A stretch of DNA of 64,000 nt from Periplaneta americana (lineage: Eukaryota; Arthropoda; Insecta; Blattodea; Blattidae), in assembly GCF_040183065.1 (NCBI RefSeq), contig NC_091132.1, forward strand, positions 156,834,102-156,898,101. The letters are read 5' to 3'. Position 1 is the stretch's first letter; each line of letters starts with the position of its first letter. Shown piece by piece: positions 1 through 10,459 of the stretch. Below the pieces are notes generated by a model. That model searched no databases, had not been told where the DNA came from, and saw only the letters and a list, made by a program, of their open reading frames with translations. Made by a program: the position numbers and the translations under genes.

Positions 1-205
1 TTAGGTTATTTAGCGTCTGAATGAGATGAAGGTGATAATGCCGGTGAAATGAGTCCGGGGTCCAACACCGAAAGTTACCCAGCATTTGCTCATATTGGGT
101 TGAGGGAAAACCCCGGGAAAAACCTCAACCAGGTAACTTGCCCCAACCGGGAATCGAACCCGGGCCACTTGGTTTCGCGGCTAGACGTGCTAACCGTTAA
201 CAATG
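1..205 (-). repeat. tRNA-derived SINE (family A), truncated by window edge
   Basis: On the minus strand this begins with a tRNA-like head carrying a B-box-like GGGTTCGATTCCC, followed by a body also found at 5,042-5,303 (minus) and 54,342-54,585 (plus). The 3' tail lies outside the window. About 10% divergence from the other copies is visible by eye. Confidence 0.8.
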
Positions 206-1401
206 TAGTTTGGAAGCAAAATTTTTAATTCAACAAATTCAGACTTTCGGGAAGCAAAATTGTAAATCCCATGAAATGACGCTGAAAATCTGCATACTGA
301 TATTTAACAAGTCATCAATAAATTTCAAATAAGACTGTAATATGCTTTGCATATTTATAATTTTCGTACTCGAGCAATAATGCACAATTAATCAAACTAT
401 TTTCACGATACACAATGCTTAGTAATGGAACTATTCATCATTTCTTAGTACAGCGAGGCGAACCTAGCGGCAGAAATTGTCATGACTCACAGAGACCTAC
501 TCTCGATCGTGCTATGCGCCAGCTTGTATAATCTCGTAAGCAACGCTACAGCTACACGCTTGTTGTTATTTCGGAACAGGAGATTCCGACCTACTGTTCA
601 TTTTTGCAACAGTTCCGAGACCGGAAAAGTTCCAAAATAACTGTTGTGTTATTTTTTTACCTACTGCTTAACTTATTGGTATGGTATTTCTTTAATTAAC
701 GAGGGTGCAAGTTTTATACACAAGCTTCTGCGACTGTTTTTAGGATTTCGAACTTTGCATCAGCAGAGACGTGAACAATTAGGAATGACAAATGTCTGTT
801 CATAATATTTTAGATTTATCAAATTGTTTTCAGCTACAACAAATAGCAAAATTAATAACTCCGAATTGCAATGATTTACAATCCTATATGAAATAAATTC
901 TCTCCAAAACATTTATACATATTACAATTTACTCGGTGTTGCTATTAAACACAGAACATCGAAACCTATTTTATTCAGTATTTGCAACTATTAACGGAGA
1001 GATAATATAAAAAAACTGTAGAGGAATAGTTGGTTATGTTTGTCAGCCTTAACCTCATATCATTTATTTATGATGATTGCAAACGACATAAACACACAAC
1101 TATTTACCACGCATGACCATCTACGACTTAATGTCATATAGAATGCGGTCATTAAGAAATTAATATTATTACTGTACGTAATTTATGAGTGGTGCAAAAC
1201 GTTATGAAACAGAATTTAGCCAGTTAATAAAATTATTTTCATGACTGTAATACTATTACTTAATATTATTACTGTGTTTATGAAAGAGGCCACTTAATTT
1301 CACATATTGCAGAGTATCCGAAATTTTTAGTAAGAATTGTATGAAATTTATTCTTCACTGTGTTAATAACAGAATCGTTTGGATTTTGATTCAGTGCGTG
1401 T
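206..1401. other. unassigned AT-rich non-coding DNA
   Basis: No open frame or repeat structure that I recognise. The right part (from about 1,240) may be the 3' untranslated end of the hAT pseudogene that follows on the minus strand. Confidence 0.5.
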
Positions 1402-2404
1402 AAAACTCTTTCTACTTTCTCTAGAGCATCAGCATTTTCATTTTTGATGATTCCAAACTTTGAATAGTGTGAGCAAGATTAGTAAAATTGTTGTTGATGA
1501 ATGACAAGTCACTTGAAAGTTGTTCTGAAAGTAGCGATTTTGCTAATGTAATACAAGAGCTGTCCTTACTATCCAATGCATTTACAACTTCAGATATTTT
1601 CTCATAATGTTGAAATAATAAAGGGCCGCATTCAGACAACTCCCACCGAGTTAGCACGGGTTGAGGAGGTAAAGGTACTGCAGGTACAATCTCCCTAAAG
1701 AGAATCCTTGAAGGAACTTTCAGAAATATCTTTTTAACTTGAAATATGAAAATATCCTCGTTACTGAAAGATAGTCGAATTTCCTCATCTAGCCTATGAA
1801 GGCCGTGGACAAGACAGGTATGGTGTATGATTTTTTAATTTTGTGATTTTATATGACTAGCTGCTTTAACCATATATGCGATACCATAACTAACAAAGAG
1901 AAGAACATTTTCATAATAAATACCATGAGGCCACAACAGAGACATTGCATTGTTAAATAACTCTGCAATTGTAGTGTAATTTACTTTTTCTAGAACTTAT
2001 GAAGTGAGAAGATATGATTTGCCTGTGCCCTCTGGCGAAAGTGTTCCTATAACAACATGTCCTACGTGTCGTCCACATGCAGCCGTCGTTTCGTCCACAG
2101 AAACCCATATTTTCTTATTTACTCTATTTCGTCTTATAATGTTGAGCGTGTCCTCGTAGCAATTGTCTACATAGGACGTACGCAATGTTGTATCACTGGG
2201 AAGTTTTGTATGTGTATTTTTCTTTTTGCATAAATGCCCTCAAAGAATGATTATTTACAGTGTTGAAAGGGATGTTTGCGTTAATCATAATCTCACACAA
2301 GTCCTTGAAAAAACTCATTGTTTCCTTGTTGAAGGATAGTTACTGCTACAAGATGTTGAAGCTCCTTCGTTCTTTGTTTGTAAACAGTTTCACATTGTCA
2401 ATAT
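1402..2404 (-). pseudogene. hAT-family transposase, middle and C-proximal part (decayed)
   Basis: Minus-strand reading, with frame changes, gives hAT landmarks in the right order. From right to left these are FKDLCEIMINANIPFNTV-like text near 2,290; a DUF659-type stretch VSVDETTAACGRHVGHVVIG at about 2,040-2,110; HTCLVHGLHRLDEEIR near 1,800; then a KKIFLKVPSR and PLPPQPVLTRW block ending in a helical segment to about 1,420. hAT transposases cut and paste DNA in the nucleus. Stops and frameshifts separate the blocks, and the C-terminal dimerisation domain is not seen, so this copy is dead. It is related to, but clearly diverged from, the hAT C-terminal piece at 9,782-10,459. The N-terminal zinc finger is at 3,449-3,600, displaced by the insertion at 2,419-3,434. 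Confidence 0.8.
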
Positions 2405-2418
2405 GTTTCCTTCTGTTA

Positions 2419-3434
2419 GATAGATAGATAGAAATGAAATTAGATAGCTTTATTGATATTGTTCACAAAAGTACAAAACTTAATAATTTAACAAAAGATC
2501 TATATACAAATGTAGTTCTACATAATAAATATACAATTTCCTAAACTAATTAATCTATCGCAAATCTCAATAATTTATTGGTTCAAACTTGCACTTACGT
2601 CTTGTTTTAGTGCATGTTTAAACCAATCGTGATAACCCTTAAGACTTTAAACCTTAATTATTTGCTCCTTTTCAAAATCTAATTGTAATATTTAGGTCTT
2701 ATTTTACATAATAATTTATTATTCCAATTAGATGATCAGATGTCGACATACTGTAAGTCATGAACCTGAAATAGCTGAATCGGTACATTCCATATGTAGG
2801 TTAATCTTTCTTTCTTACAATATTTTCATGTCAGCAGAAACGTTTGCGTAACTTCTACGAAGACTACCGCATGCCTGCTAAAAACAAGCTTGACAAATTG
2901 CTTACATAATCAACCTCAATTTAGTTTCATCATTATGTCGCATGTACTCATTATCGATTCATTTCTGTTATGATTTTTATTATGATCTAATAAATTTATT
3001 ATAATTGCATTCTTATTGAAATTAAAATATATTAGTTAACCAATTTATGAAGTCAAATTTTCTTCTGAACTTTTACTAATTAATATAACTATCGGAATAC
3101 CTTAATAACTACCTTAGTTCTCTATTTTCAATTTTTTTTATTATTTTAAAAAACCTTGACGTAATTCTATCTTATTTTCAAAACCTGTCTTCTTACCTTA
3201 TTTAATTAATAATAAGTTTTTCTGATTTTAGGAAAATTTAATCTTTGCTGATGCCTATCTCTTAGTAGGTAGTTTCGTTCAGTATCTATAGTTTTGATTG
3301 AATCTACTTTATTTCTGTTAGAGTTTCTATTTGTCATTTTACCTCTTATTAACTGTTCGTCACCTGCTTCTACTTCATCGGTCGGTATCGCACAGCTCCT
3401 CCAAATTGTAGCACTTCCTCTCGCGCACCCCGGA
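2419..3434 (-). mobile_element. non-LTR retrotransposon fragment inserted in hAT coding sequence
   Basis: A 1,016-bp insertion flanked by a perfect 14-bp direct repeat GTTTCCTTCTGTTA (2,405-2,418 and 3,435-3,448). A (TAGA)n tract at its left edge suits the 3' simple-repeat tail of a minus-oriented retroelement. Removing it rejoins the zinc-finger text CIRRHCNRRK with HIDNVK, as expected for a hAT N-terminus. The text TERNYLLRDRHQQRLNFPKI near 3,230 resembles the C-terminal end of LINE ORF2 proteins, but the clade is unclear. Confidence 0.7.
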
Positions 3435-3448
3435 GTTTCCTTCTGTTA

Positions 3449-3600
3449 CAATGGCGTCGTATGCAGCGCGCTCTATTGCCTTTTACAGTTACATCACAGA
3501 CCTTGCACGTAATATTTCCTTCTTCAACCGTGAAATATTCCTTACCAACTTCTTCCAATGTCTTCAACAGTGAGGCTCTTGTATTCTTTACTTTCGGCAT
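3449..3600 (-). pseudogene. hAT transposase N-terminal zinc finger (CGGBP1/BED-like)
   Basis: The reading starts MPKVKNTRASLLKTLEEV and contains the pattern CKVCDV...RHCNRRK, the Cys-x2-Cys...His arrangement of the DNA-binding finger that opens many hAT transposases and CGGBP1-like proteins. The frame runs on into foreign sequence to 3,370 only because of the retro-insertion. This is the 5' end of the pseudogene at 1,402-2,404; start chosen at the first Met of the frame (3,600). Confidence 0.65.
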
Positions 3601-4099
3601 CTAAAATAAAAATTTAAATGCATTCTTTACAATGGCCACAGTTATTACAACCTTAAAGGAATACTTACAACTACACCATATACTTACCCTACTTTCACTG
3701 CAGCAATCTGGAGCTGAGTAGGTGGAACGATATTGCTATATCACTGAACACTTCGTTTTGATTTTGTTTTCTTTCCGCACGTCTAACTGTATGCTGAGTA
3801 GTTTGTGCGCAACTCTGACTGTACGCTGCGTTCACGTCACCCTCAGTTGATGTCAACAACTCAACAAGACTCCCTCCCTATACACCAGAAGCACATACCT
3901 CAAAGCAAATGAACAGCACAGATATCGGCCGAAACTTCGAAGTCTACTTATTATACTTACAAGTGAAACATATTCCTAAAATGACAAATTTCAAACCCAT
4001 TTCTGCTGTCGGACACTAAAGTCTACATACACCCTAAAAATAACACTTAAATTCAAAATCAATAAAGGAAATATTATGTATTCACTTTTTGTGACATAA
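3601..4099. other. probable hAT 5' flank; otherwise unassigned
   Basis: Non-coding. It lies between the hAT start codon and the 3'-truncated edge of the LINE at 4,100. I could not find a convincing hAT terminal inverted repeat here. Confidence 0.4.
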
Positions 4100-4390
4100 A
4101 GAGACACCAGTCCGCCTTTTTAATAACCCAGTTTGGAGAGCGAGATTCCGCAGGAAGTAAAGCGGACATATGCATTCGGATGGGGTAGTGATCACTAACC
4201 ATGTAGGTCGTTAATGATAGACCATTCGAAATGCGTGGACAAAACTGGGCTACAAATGGAGATATGTCATGGAAAATGTACCGCAAGACAAGGAGAGGTG
4301 TGTTGCTTCCCCTGAATTCAGGGTAACAAGATGTAGACAGCTACATACCTCTGCTATTTTACTTCCTCTGTCATCTTTGGAATTTGAGCC

Positions 4391-4834
4391 CTAAGAGTGA
4401 TGGGATGGATTGAAATCCCCCACTAACAGATATGGAGTAGGTATCTGCAACAGAATATTTTCAATTTCATTTACTGTAAAAGGAGTTTCTGGGGCATATA
4501 GAGACAGACTATTGAAAAATGAATGGTAGATAAAGTTATTGTAGCGCATACGCAATTGATGTGGAGTGTTAATGTTGATAACAGAGGAAAAGATGCTTTC
4601 GCGGAGTAGGATGGCACAACCTCCATTGGCCCGAATACCAGCAAGATGATCGTACTGGTGAACACTGTATCCTGATATATTCAGGGAATGTTCAGGTAGG
4701 AGGTGTGTCTCCTGAAGACATAAAATAGCAGGGTTCTCATGATAGATCAATTGTTGTAGTTCTGTATACCTGCTGCGTACATCGTTCACATTCCACTGTA
4801 CAATATCAGTCATTATGTGGATATAAATTATCAT
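4391..4834 (-). pseudogene. LINE ORF2 endonuclease domain (APE type)
   Basis: 147 codons from MIIYIHIMTDIVQWN. The apurinic-endonuclease-like landmarks are visible: NVNDVRSR (N of motif 1), CLQETH (catalytic E), GGCAILLR, and VGDFNPSHHS near the end. This domain nicks target DNA for target-primed reverse transcription. The frame stops after the GDFN motif; a weak continuation (PNWVIKKADW, 4,286-4,074) marks the last recognisable ORF2 sequence before truncation. RT and RNase H are absent from this strand. The true ORF2 start is probably MTDIVQWN, as in the copy at 33,144. Confidence 0.8.
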
Positions 4835-6291
4835 GGTGGCTTACAGGTGATTTTCTCTTCTTATCTTTTCTATGATTTCGTGCCGTTGACTGAGACTGCT
4901 TACCCTTCGTCCGTACGGATTCACTCGCAGATCGTCGCAAACCTGGTCGTGATCTTGATCGAGGACGTGATCGAGACCGTGATCTCGACCCGTCACCCGA
5001 ACAGGAAGTGCGACGTCGCGGCGATCTACCAGGCCTTGTATTTTTTTTTTTTTATTTTATTGGGTTATTTTACGACGCTGTATTAACATCTAGGTTATTT
5101 AGCGTCTGAATGATATGAAGGTGATAATGCCGGTGAAATGAATCCGGGGTCCAGCACCGAAAGTTACCCAGCATTTGCTCGTATTGGGTTGAGGGAAAAC
5201 CGCGGAAAAAACCTCAACCATGTAACTTGCCCCGACCGGGATTCGAACCCGGGCCACCTGGTTTCGCAGCCAGACGCGCTGACCGTTACTCCACAGGTGT
5301 GGACTTGTATCTTTCTCTGTCACCACGGGAGTGATCTTCTTTGGAATGTAAGGCCTTATATCAAGGCCACACGAGTCGTCTGAGTGGCAACGTCCACATA
5401 GGTGTGGGTAGCGATCTCAATTCGCTTCCCAGGTATATATGCAATAGGTGGCGTTTCTCTGATAGCGTCAAATCCCTCTGTTGCTTTTTCCAATACTGAG
5501 GCATAGGACTTTTCCGTCGGCTTTTCTCTGTTGACCTAAAATACGCTCACGCGCGCCGGAAAATGTAATATTTTCTCGGACTCTCAGTTCTTGAATAAAC
5601 TTCTCTACCATATACGTCGGGCAATTTTTAGAATTTTCGGTGTGGTCCCCAGAACAATTTACACAGTGCTAGGCGCCGGCACATGGGAAATCACCATGGT
5701 CGGCACCGCCGCACTTTGCACATTTAATGTTCTTAGTGCAACGTTTTTGCGTTTGTCCGAACCGTTGGCACCTAAAGCAACGCATTGGGTTCAGCACATA
5801 CGCATAAACTGGGACACGCTCGTACCCGACAAGGATGTATTGTGGTAGGACAGGCTTTTCGAAGGTTAAAAAGACAGTGTTCAGGGGAACAGTCTGTCCG
5901 TGCCGCTTACATAATAAACGGTAAGCCTTGGACACGGATGCTCCGCCAGATCTAGTTGGATCTCTTCATCAGACATACCGCCCAGAGAATCTGTATGCAC
6001 TACTCCTCGCGTGGTGTTTAGCGAAGAGTGCCATTCGACTTTAATAGGGTTAGACCCTAGCAACTTGGCTTTCAACAGCCTCTCACTCTGTTTTGGAGAT
6101 ATAGTCCCGATGAGGAGACTACCTTTGCGTAGTCGAGTTGCATTTTTGACCTTCCCAACGAATTCATCGAGTGCGCGTCTCACGTAAAATGCACTTATGT
6201 TCTTCATTGCCTTTCTGTTCCGTCCAACTTGATGCTAATAAACTTTGGAGGCGACACTTTAACAGTAACTTTCTCAGGGTCCAATTCCATT
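4835..6291 (-). pseudogene. LINE ORF1 (zinc-knuckle nucleic-acid-binding protein), SINE-interrupted
   Basis: Minus-strand ORF1 starting MELDPEKVTVKV at about 6,291, shifted once near 6,210, then continuing FYVRRALDEF...VLPQYILVGYERVPV...MRCFRCQRFGQTQKRC and CAKCGGADHGDFPC. The paired CCHC knuckles coat LINE RNA in I-clade elements. In this copy the His of the first knuckle is Gln. The C-terminal Arg/Ser-rich part (about 4,835-5,041) is separated by the SINE at 5,042-5,303. Confidence 0.8.
5042..5303 (-). repeat. tRNA-derived SINE (family A), full length with target duplication
   Basis: Minus-strand head with A-box-like and B-box (GGTTCGAATCCC) sequences, body, then a T-rich (A-rich in sense) tail at 5,042-5,062. 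It is flanked by CTTGTAT at 5,035-5,041 and 5,304-5,310, and sits in LINE ORF1. RNA polymerase III transcription is the known mode for such elements. Confidence 0.88.
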
Positions 6292-7299
6292 GCAATGTTC
6301 GTCATATGACCACCAGTCCTCTCTATTTTTGTCTGTTTCTTTTTGTTATTTTTTTCTGGGGAGGGAGAGAAGAGCGCAAGGACATTTAAACTGCCCCCCC
6401 CACTACGGAATCGTCGACGTCAGCCTACCACTGGGGGGGGGCGAAGAAAAAGACACCTAAAAAATTCTTCACGGTCTGTGCCAGCTATGAGGACCCCCCA
6501 CAGACCGATCCCAAGCAACCCACGCAAGGTACCCTTGAAACTGGACATTACACATCTAATGGCAAGTCTTACACCAGAGGCGTGTCGCAGTTTTATGCAC
6601 CTACCACGGGAATAACTGCCCGTGGCTCCCCACTCTACGCTGGAGAGTCCCAGGACTATCCAGCTTTAGGGGACTTGTGGTTGATTACACTGCGACACCC
6701 ATAATTCAGCGGTAACACTTCAGAGCTATATATCCGCCCCGACGAACAGAGTCGGTCACCGGGACGTCTAAATCGCCTTACGTGAGTTTACTTGACGTCT
6801 GATCCGGGCTCCGCACCTAAACTTGCATATAGGGGCAGTATGAAGGGCCCACTACTGCTTCGTTGCTGGGCGCCCTGCCAGGCTACACAACTCGGAATTC
6901 GCGCTCGAAACCTTGGGACAGGCCCACGGAGATAGGAAAGATCCATTCTGGTGAGACGGGAGTTATAAGCCAAGAATCTTACCTAGAAATGAATATAATG
7001 AACTAGAAGAGGAAGAATAATGTAGCCTCACAAGGCATTCTTAACAAATCCCGTCATGTAGGCGGACGTGGCAAGAACAAAACTGCGGGGATGGAGAGGT
7101 GAAAATGGCTGTGATGATATGGTGGGCGTTCCGCATGCAATGGTGGCCGGCGAAGAGAAATAGAGTGATGAAAAGAACGAGAGAACGAAAAGTGCTGGGT
7201 GGTGATCAGTCGATTAATGCTCGAAAAGAAAAGCACGATAGGCACCATTGCATGCCCCGGTCGCCATCTTGGCGGAACCCACCTCGACCGGGTAGATTA

Positions 7300-8230
7300 T
7301 ACTACGACCCATGTTTAATGTAGGTCTGAGCCGAAGTTTAAGAATTTTACACCTGCTTTTGTTTATAGACTTCGTTTTAGTGAACTCTTATTACGTTCTT
7401 AAAACTATAATTTAGTTTTTACTGACGGATTACGAGTAAATAAATATGTTCGTTGCTGCTTCGTTGCAAATGGACACATATTTAAATATATACTGAGCGA
7501 ATATGCCAGTGTTGTTACTACAGTATTATTTGCTTCTTACAGAGCTTTATTGTTTTTAATTAGACAAACTCAGGACAGATATCTAATCTGCTCCGACTCT
7601 TTAAGTGCCATTCATTCTCTGCAGTCTTTCCATTCAGATTATGTCCTTGTGGTAAGAACACAGCAGCTATTCCCCACACTCCTAAGCTCTGACTCTGAGA
7701 TTGGAGTAATGTGGATTCCTTGCCATGTTGGAATTCCAGGGAATGAGGCTGCAGATGCTGCAGTCAAAGATGGCGCTATGAATGGCAGTGTAGTGTATTG
7801 GCGCGAGAGGTGGCAAGACTTACAAAATCACATGAAATATAGAATATGGTGGCAATGAGAAGGAGAATGGTCTGCACCAGATGGAAATAAATTACGAAGT
7901 GTAAAGAATACCGTCCGAATTTGGGATTCGTCAACAAGAGCCCACGATACGAAGAAGTTTTACTTACCCGGTTGAGGATTGGTCACTGTCAACTGACACA
8001 TGGCCATCTCTTACGTGGCGAACTTCAACCAGAGTGGGATAAATAGCGAACACCAGTAGGGGAAGTTATCCCCACCCACATGAAATGTGCATTCGACACA
8101 ACACTCGCCTATCACGTGGAGTGTCTGTTGAGCTAGTAGAGGAAAAGTGGAAGGGGTCGTGGGCGGAGCTTCTACATTCGCTCTATTGCGATTTGCCCCC
8201 AGAGTGTGATATATGCCGTGTCCCACTGCA
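7300..8230 (+). mobile_element. I-clade-like LINE, copy 2 (RNase H and C-terminal part)
   Basis: Sense-strand 3' portion of the same LINE family. It starts at CATGTTTAATGTAGG, matching 35,920 in the main copy. The RNase H frame at 7,550-7,858 shows SDSLSAIHSLQSF and WIPCHVGIPGNEAADAA, the two hallmark blocks of LINE RNase H; the first TDGS block near 7,420 reads TDGL with a frameshift. After about 8,035 some 150 bp of unrelated sequence intervenes before a short C-terminal match (8,188-8,230). The 3' UTR and stem-loop are missing. Confidence 0.75.
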
Positions 8231-8280
8231 TCCCCCGGTCACCAGCTTTGTGGAACCCTCCTCGACCGGCTTACCAAAGA
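8231..8280 (-). repeat. fragment resembling the extreme 5' end of the same LINE
   Basis: Minus-strand GGTCGAGGAGGGTTCCACAA matches the LINE 5' terminus seen at 7,290 and 29,563. Only about 45 bp is recognisable. Confidence 0.5.
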
Positions 8281-8582
8281 AAACCTTCTTAAGTTTGTAT
8301 CTTCTATTGAAATATAGTTATTAGTAGACTTCGTGGAATTGCCACGAGAATCGTAAGGTTTACTACGCACGCGGTGTAGACTGTATGAGAAGGGGACGTG
8401 CAACAGATGGAGTATGCCTCTAATGTAAACACTGAGCAGTGTACTGCGGTTACAATAAAAGCTGTATCCTGCATTCAAGTAATATAATGAATGATCATTG
8501 AAGTAGGAAATGTCTAAATATGTAAATACACAATTATTTTGTAGTGAGATATATTAACTCTTAAAATTTAATGTAATATACT
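8281..8582. other. unassigned; probably the 3' flank of the second hAT element
   Basis: No coding signal. It directly precedes the 8-bp target duplication AATATACT of the nested hAT. Confidence 0.4.
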
Positions 8583-8684
8583 CAGTGGCGGCTCGTGGGT
8601 ATTGAATTAAGGGAGGCTGCATACAAAAATAACCAAGCAACTTACTTTATTTAAAGATTAGTTCCATGCGCCTTATCTTGTAAG

Positions 8685-8815
8685 TTGTGTTTAAATGAGA
8701 CAGGCTCATGTTAGTAGATTTACTGGCATTTAAAGGAATCATGCGGACAAAATTCCGGGCGACGCTAATATAACCCCTGCAGTTGCGAGTGTCGTTAAAT
8801 AAACCATAATTTAAT
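8685..8815 (+). repeat. 5'-truncated SINE (family B) inside the hAT element
   Basis: Matches the 3' two thirds of the full copy at 21,893-22,120: GACAGGCTCATG, AGTAGATTTACTGGCAT and GCGAGTGTCGTTAAATAAA. The tRNA-like head is missing. Confidence 0.7.
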
Positions 8816-8847
8816 TTTTTATATGCAGATTTGACACTTAGAAATAT

Positions 8848-8873
8848 CTAACTGGCGATGTTGTAGTTGGTTG

Positions 8874-8935
<62 letters not shown>

Positions 8936-9296
8936 GATACATCAATAAATGAAAAAAATAACAGCCAGAAATTGAATTCAGGATCTTCAAGAGTACGCAC
9001 CAGGGCGCTTGCCTCCTTTATTGTGATGTTAGATGTTTCAGATTCCATTATGGTTTGAAAACATTCTAGCAATGGCTCCATCTTCTCATGAACAACATTT
9101 ACTGTTCTTATTTTAAATCCATCTTGTTGCCCCAGCTGATCGAATTGTCTTTGAAACACATTAATCTAATACAGACTGTGTGGAGATCGAGAGAAGCAGG
9201 GATACTGGATAACTTATCAAAAAATATGCGAGCCTTTGTATTTTGTTTAGCGGCACTTTCCATTATGAGATTCAACTGATGGGCACTTAATTTCAC
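8848..9296 (-). pseudogene. hAT transposase remnant (ZMYM1/DUF4371-like)
   Basis: Minus-strand readings in two frames. One is MKLSAHQLNLIMESAAKQNT...IFFDKLSSIPASLDLHTV (9,296 leftward); the other is MFQRQFDQL...LECFQTIMES...ALVRTLEDPEFNFWLLFFS (9,159 leftward). The KARxFFxxLSSI block and the LxDPEFxFxLxFF block are familiar from ZMYM1-like hAT transposases. Catalytic core and C-terminal dimerisation regions are absent, so the element depends on others for movement. Confidence 0.65.
8878..8932. repeat. (AT)n microsatellite
   Basis: About 55 bp of alternating A and T inside the hAT element. Confidence 0.95.
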
Positions 9297-9781
9297 ATTT
9301 CTCCTGAATTGTTAAGGTACTGAACTGAATAGACTGTAAATATTGTACAGAATTAAACATTGTTGCACTTGTTATACTCACAACATTAAAGAAAATGTAT
9401 TTAAAACTGCGCGCTACTGACAAACTGCTGCAAATTCTGCAGCGCCTGGAAACTCTGGACTCATGGCAAGGGGCTAGCAGGGGGAGGGGTAAAACTAACT
9501 CGCAAAGCATCCGAGACGAGACTGGCAGCTCCAGGGGAGGAAGTGGCTTCACCCTATAGTCCTTGTCTCTGGTTTCGCTCTGGCAGCACCAGGGGAGGAA
9601 GTGACTTCACTAATGATTGCGTGCATTTCATTGAGAGCGAATTTTTTTTAATTCGAGCCACTAAATAGAGACTGTATAATAAATGTATTTCACAACATAA
9701 AACGAGACAATAGCCACAAATATCTGGTGGTGCTGCAGCTCCGCAGCCCCTCTTCGAAAGCCGCCTCTGAATATACTCACA

Positions 9782-10459
9782 TCATCGTTGAATATGTGCA
9801 TTGCAGTGAAGAGTTACGTACATTTTGAGCGACTGCAAAGTGAACCTCCTCCGATGGTCACTCAGACAGTTTTTATATTGGGAAAATGTGCGTTCAACAT
9901 CACAGGATGTAATAGGTGCATATTTGAAGAACGGATATTCACTACTTTTTAGTACACCAACTTCAGCCGTCTTGTCTTGACCTGATAGTACATCATTTAT
10001 AATACGAAGTTGTGAATAGGCAGAATTTTTAGCAATAATCTTTCTCAACTCACATTTCACTTTTTCTGAAATTAGTGAATTGTTATTTTGGATAACGGTT
10101 TGTGATACTTTATACACTATATTAAGGGCTTCTGAGAGTTGTAGTTTAGACGATTCTAATAGGATGATGCTTTTGGACACGATTTTAAAATTAGAATCAA
10201 TGAACAGAATATCTTCCAGTAGCTGTTCAGAAGGCAATGATTTTACAGCTGCAACAGCGGAATTGTCTGTGATATCCAATGCATCAATTACCTCCATTAT
10301 TTTGCCGTAATATTCTGTATAATAATTAACAGCATCCAACCACGTTTTCCAACGGGTCAAGTCTGGCTGCGGAGGTAAGGGTATTCCAGGGGCAATTGTT
10401 TGGAACAGCAACACTCTCATCGTGGTGTGTTTGATTGAATTCTTGTCTGTACTGAACAA
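9782..10459 (-). pseudogene. hAT transposase, C-terminal part with dimerisation domain
   Basis: 225 codons, longest clean hAT frame of the window. It contains PPQPDLTRWKTWLDAVNYYT near the start and a C-terminal block FKYAPITSCDVERTFSQYKN...RRRFTLQSLKMYVTLHCN, a typical hATC dimerisation domain (PF05699-like) that also carries the last acidic catalytic residue in this superfamily. The protein ends HCNAHIQR then stop. The zinc finger and first two thirds of the transposase are not found upstream (10,460-10,700), so the element is 5' truncated. It is related to the fragment at 1,402-2,404. Confidence 0.82.

Larger units (their letters stand above)
4100..7290 (-). mobile_element. I-clade-like LINE, copy 1 (5'UTR, ORF1, endonuclease), inverted
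   Basis: Minus-strand LINE matching the copy at 29,563-37,236. Its 5' end (GGTCGAGGTGGGTTCC at about 7,290) is followed by a roughly 1-kb 5'UTR, ORF1 (about 6,291-4,835, split by a SINE) and the ORF2 endonuclease (4,834-4,391). It stops abruptly near 4,100 before the RT domain. The adjoining segment at 7,300-8,230 is the 3' part of the same LINE on the opposite strand. That order is what twin priming produces, though two independent insertions are also possible. Confidence 0.8.
8583..9769 (-). mobile_element. defective hAT element with 8-bp target duplication
   Basis: The ends are CAGTGGCGGCT (8,583) and AGCCGCCTCTG (to 9,769): 11-bp inverted repeats with one mismatch. They are flanked by perfect 8-bp duplications AATATACT at 8,575-8,582 and 9,770-9,777, exactly the hAT signature. 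The body is 1,187 bp, far shorter than an autonomous hAT, and holds transposase remnants on the minus strand, a SINE fragment and an (AT)n tract. It sits 10 bp beyond the stop codon of the neighbouring hAT ORF. Confidence 0.85.

Noticed and set aside
8239..8478. Minus-strand 79-codon frame
   Set aside because: No signature; overlaps the LINE 5'-end fragment and hAT flank.
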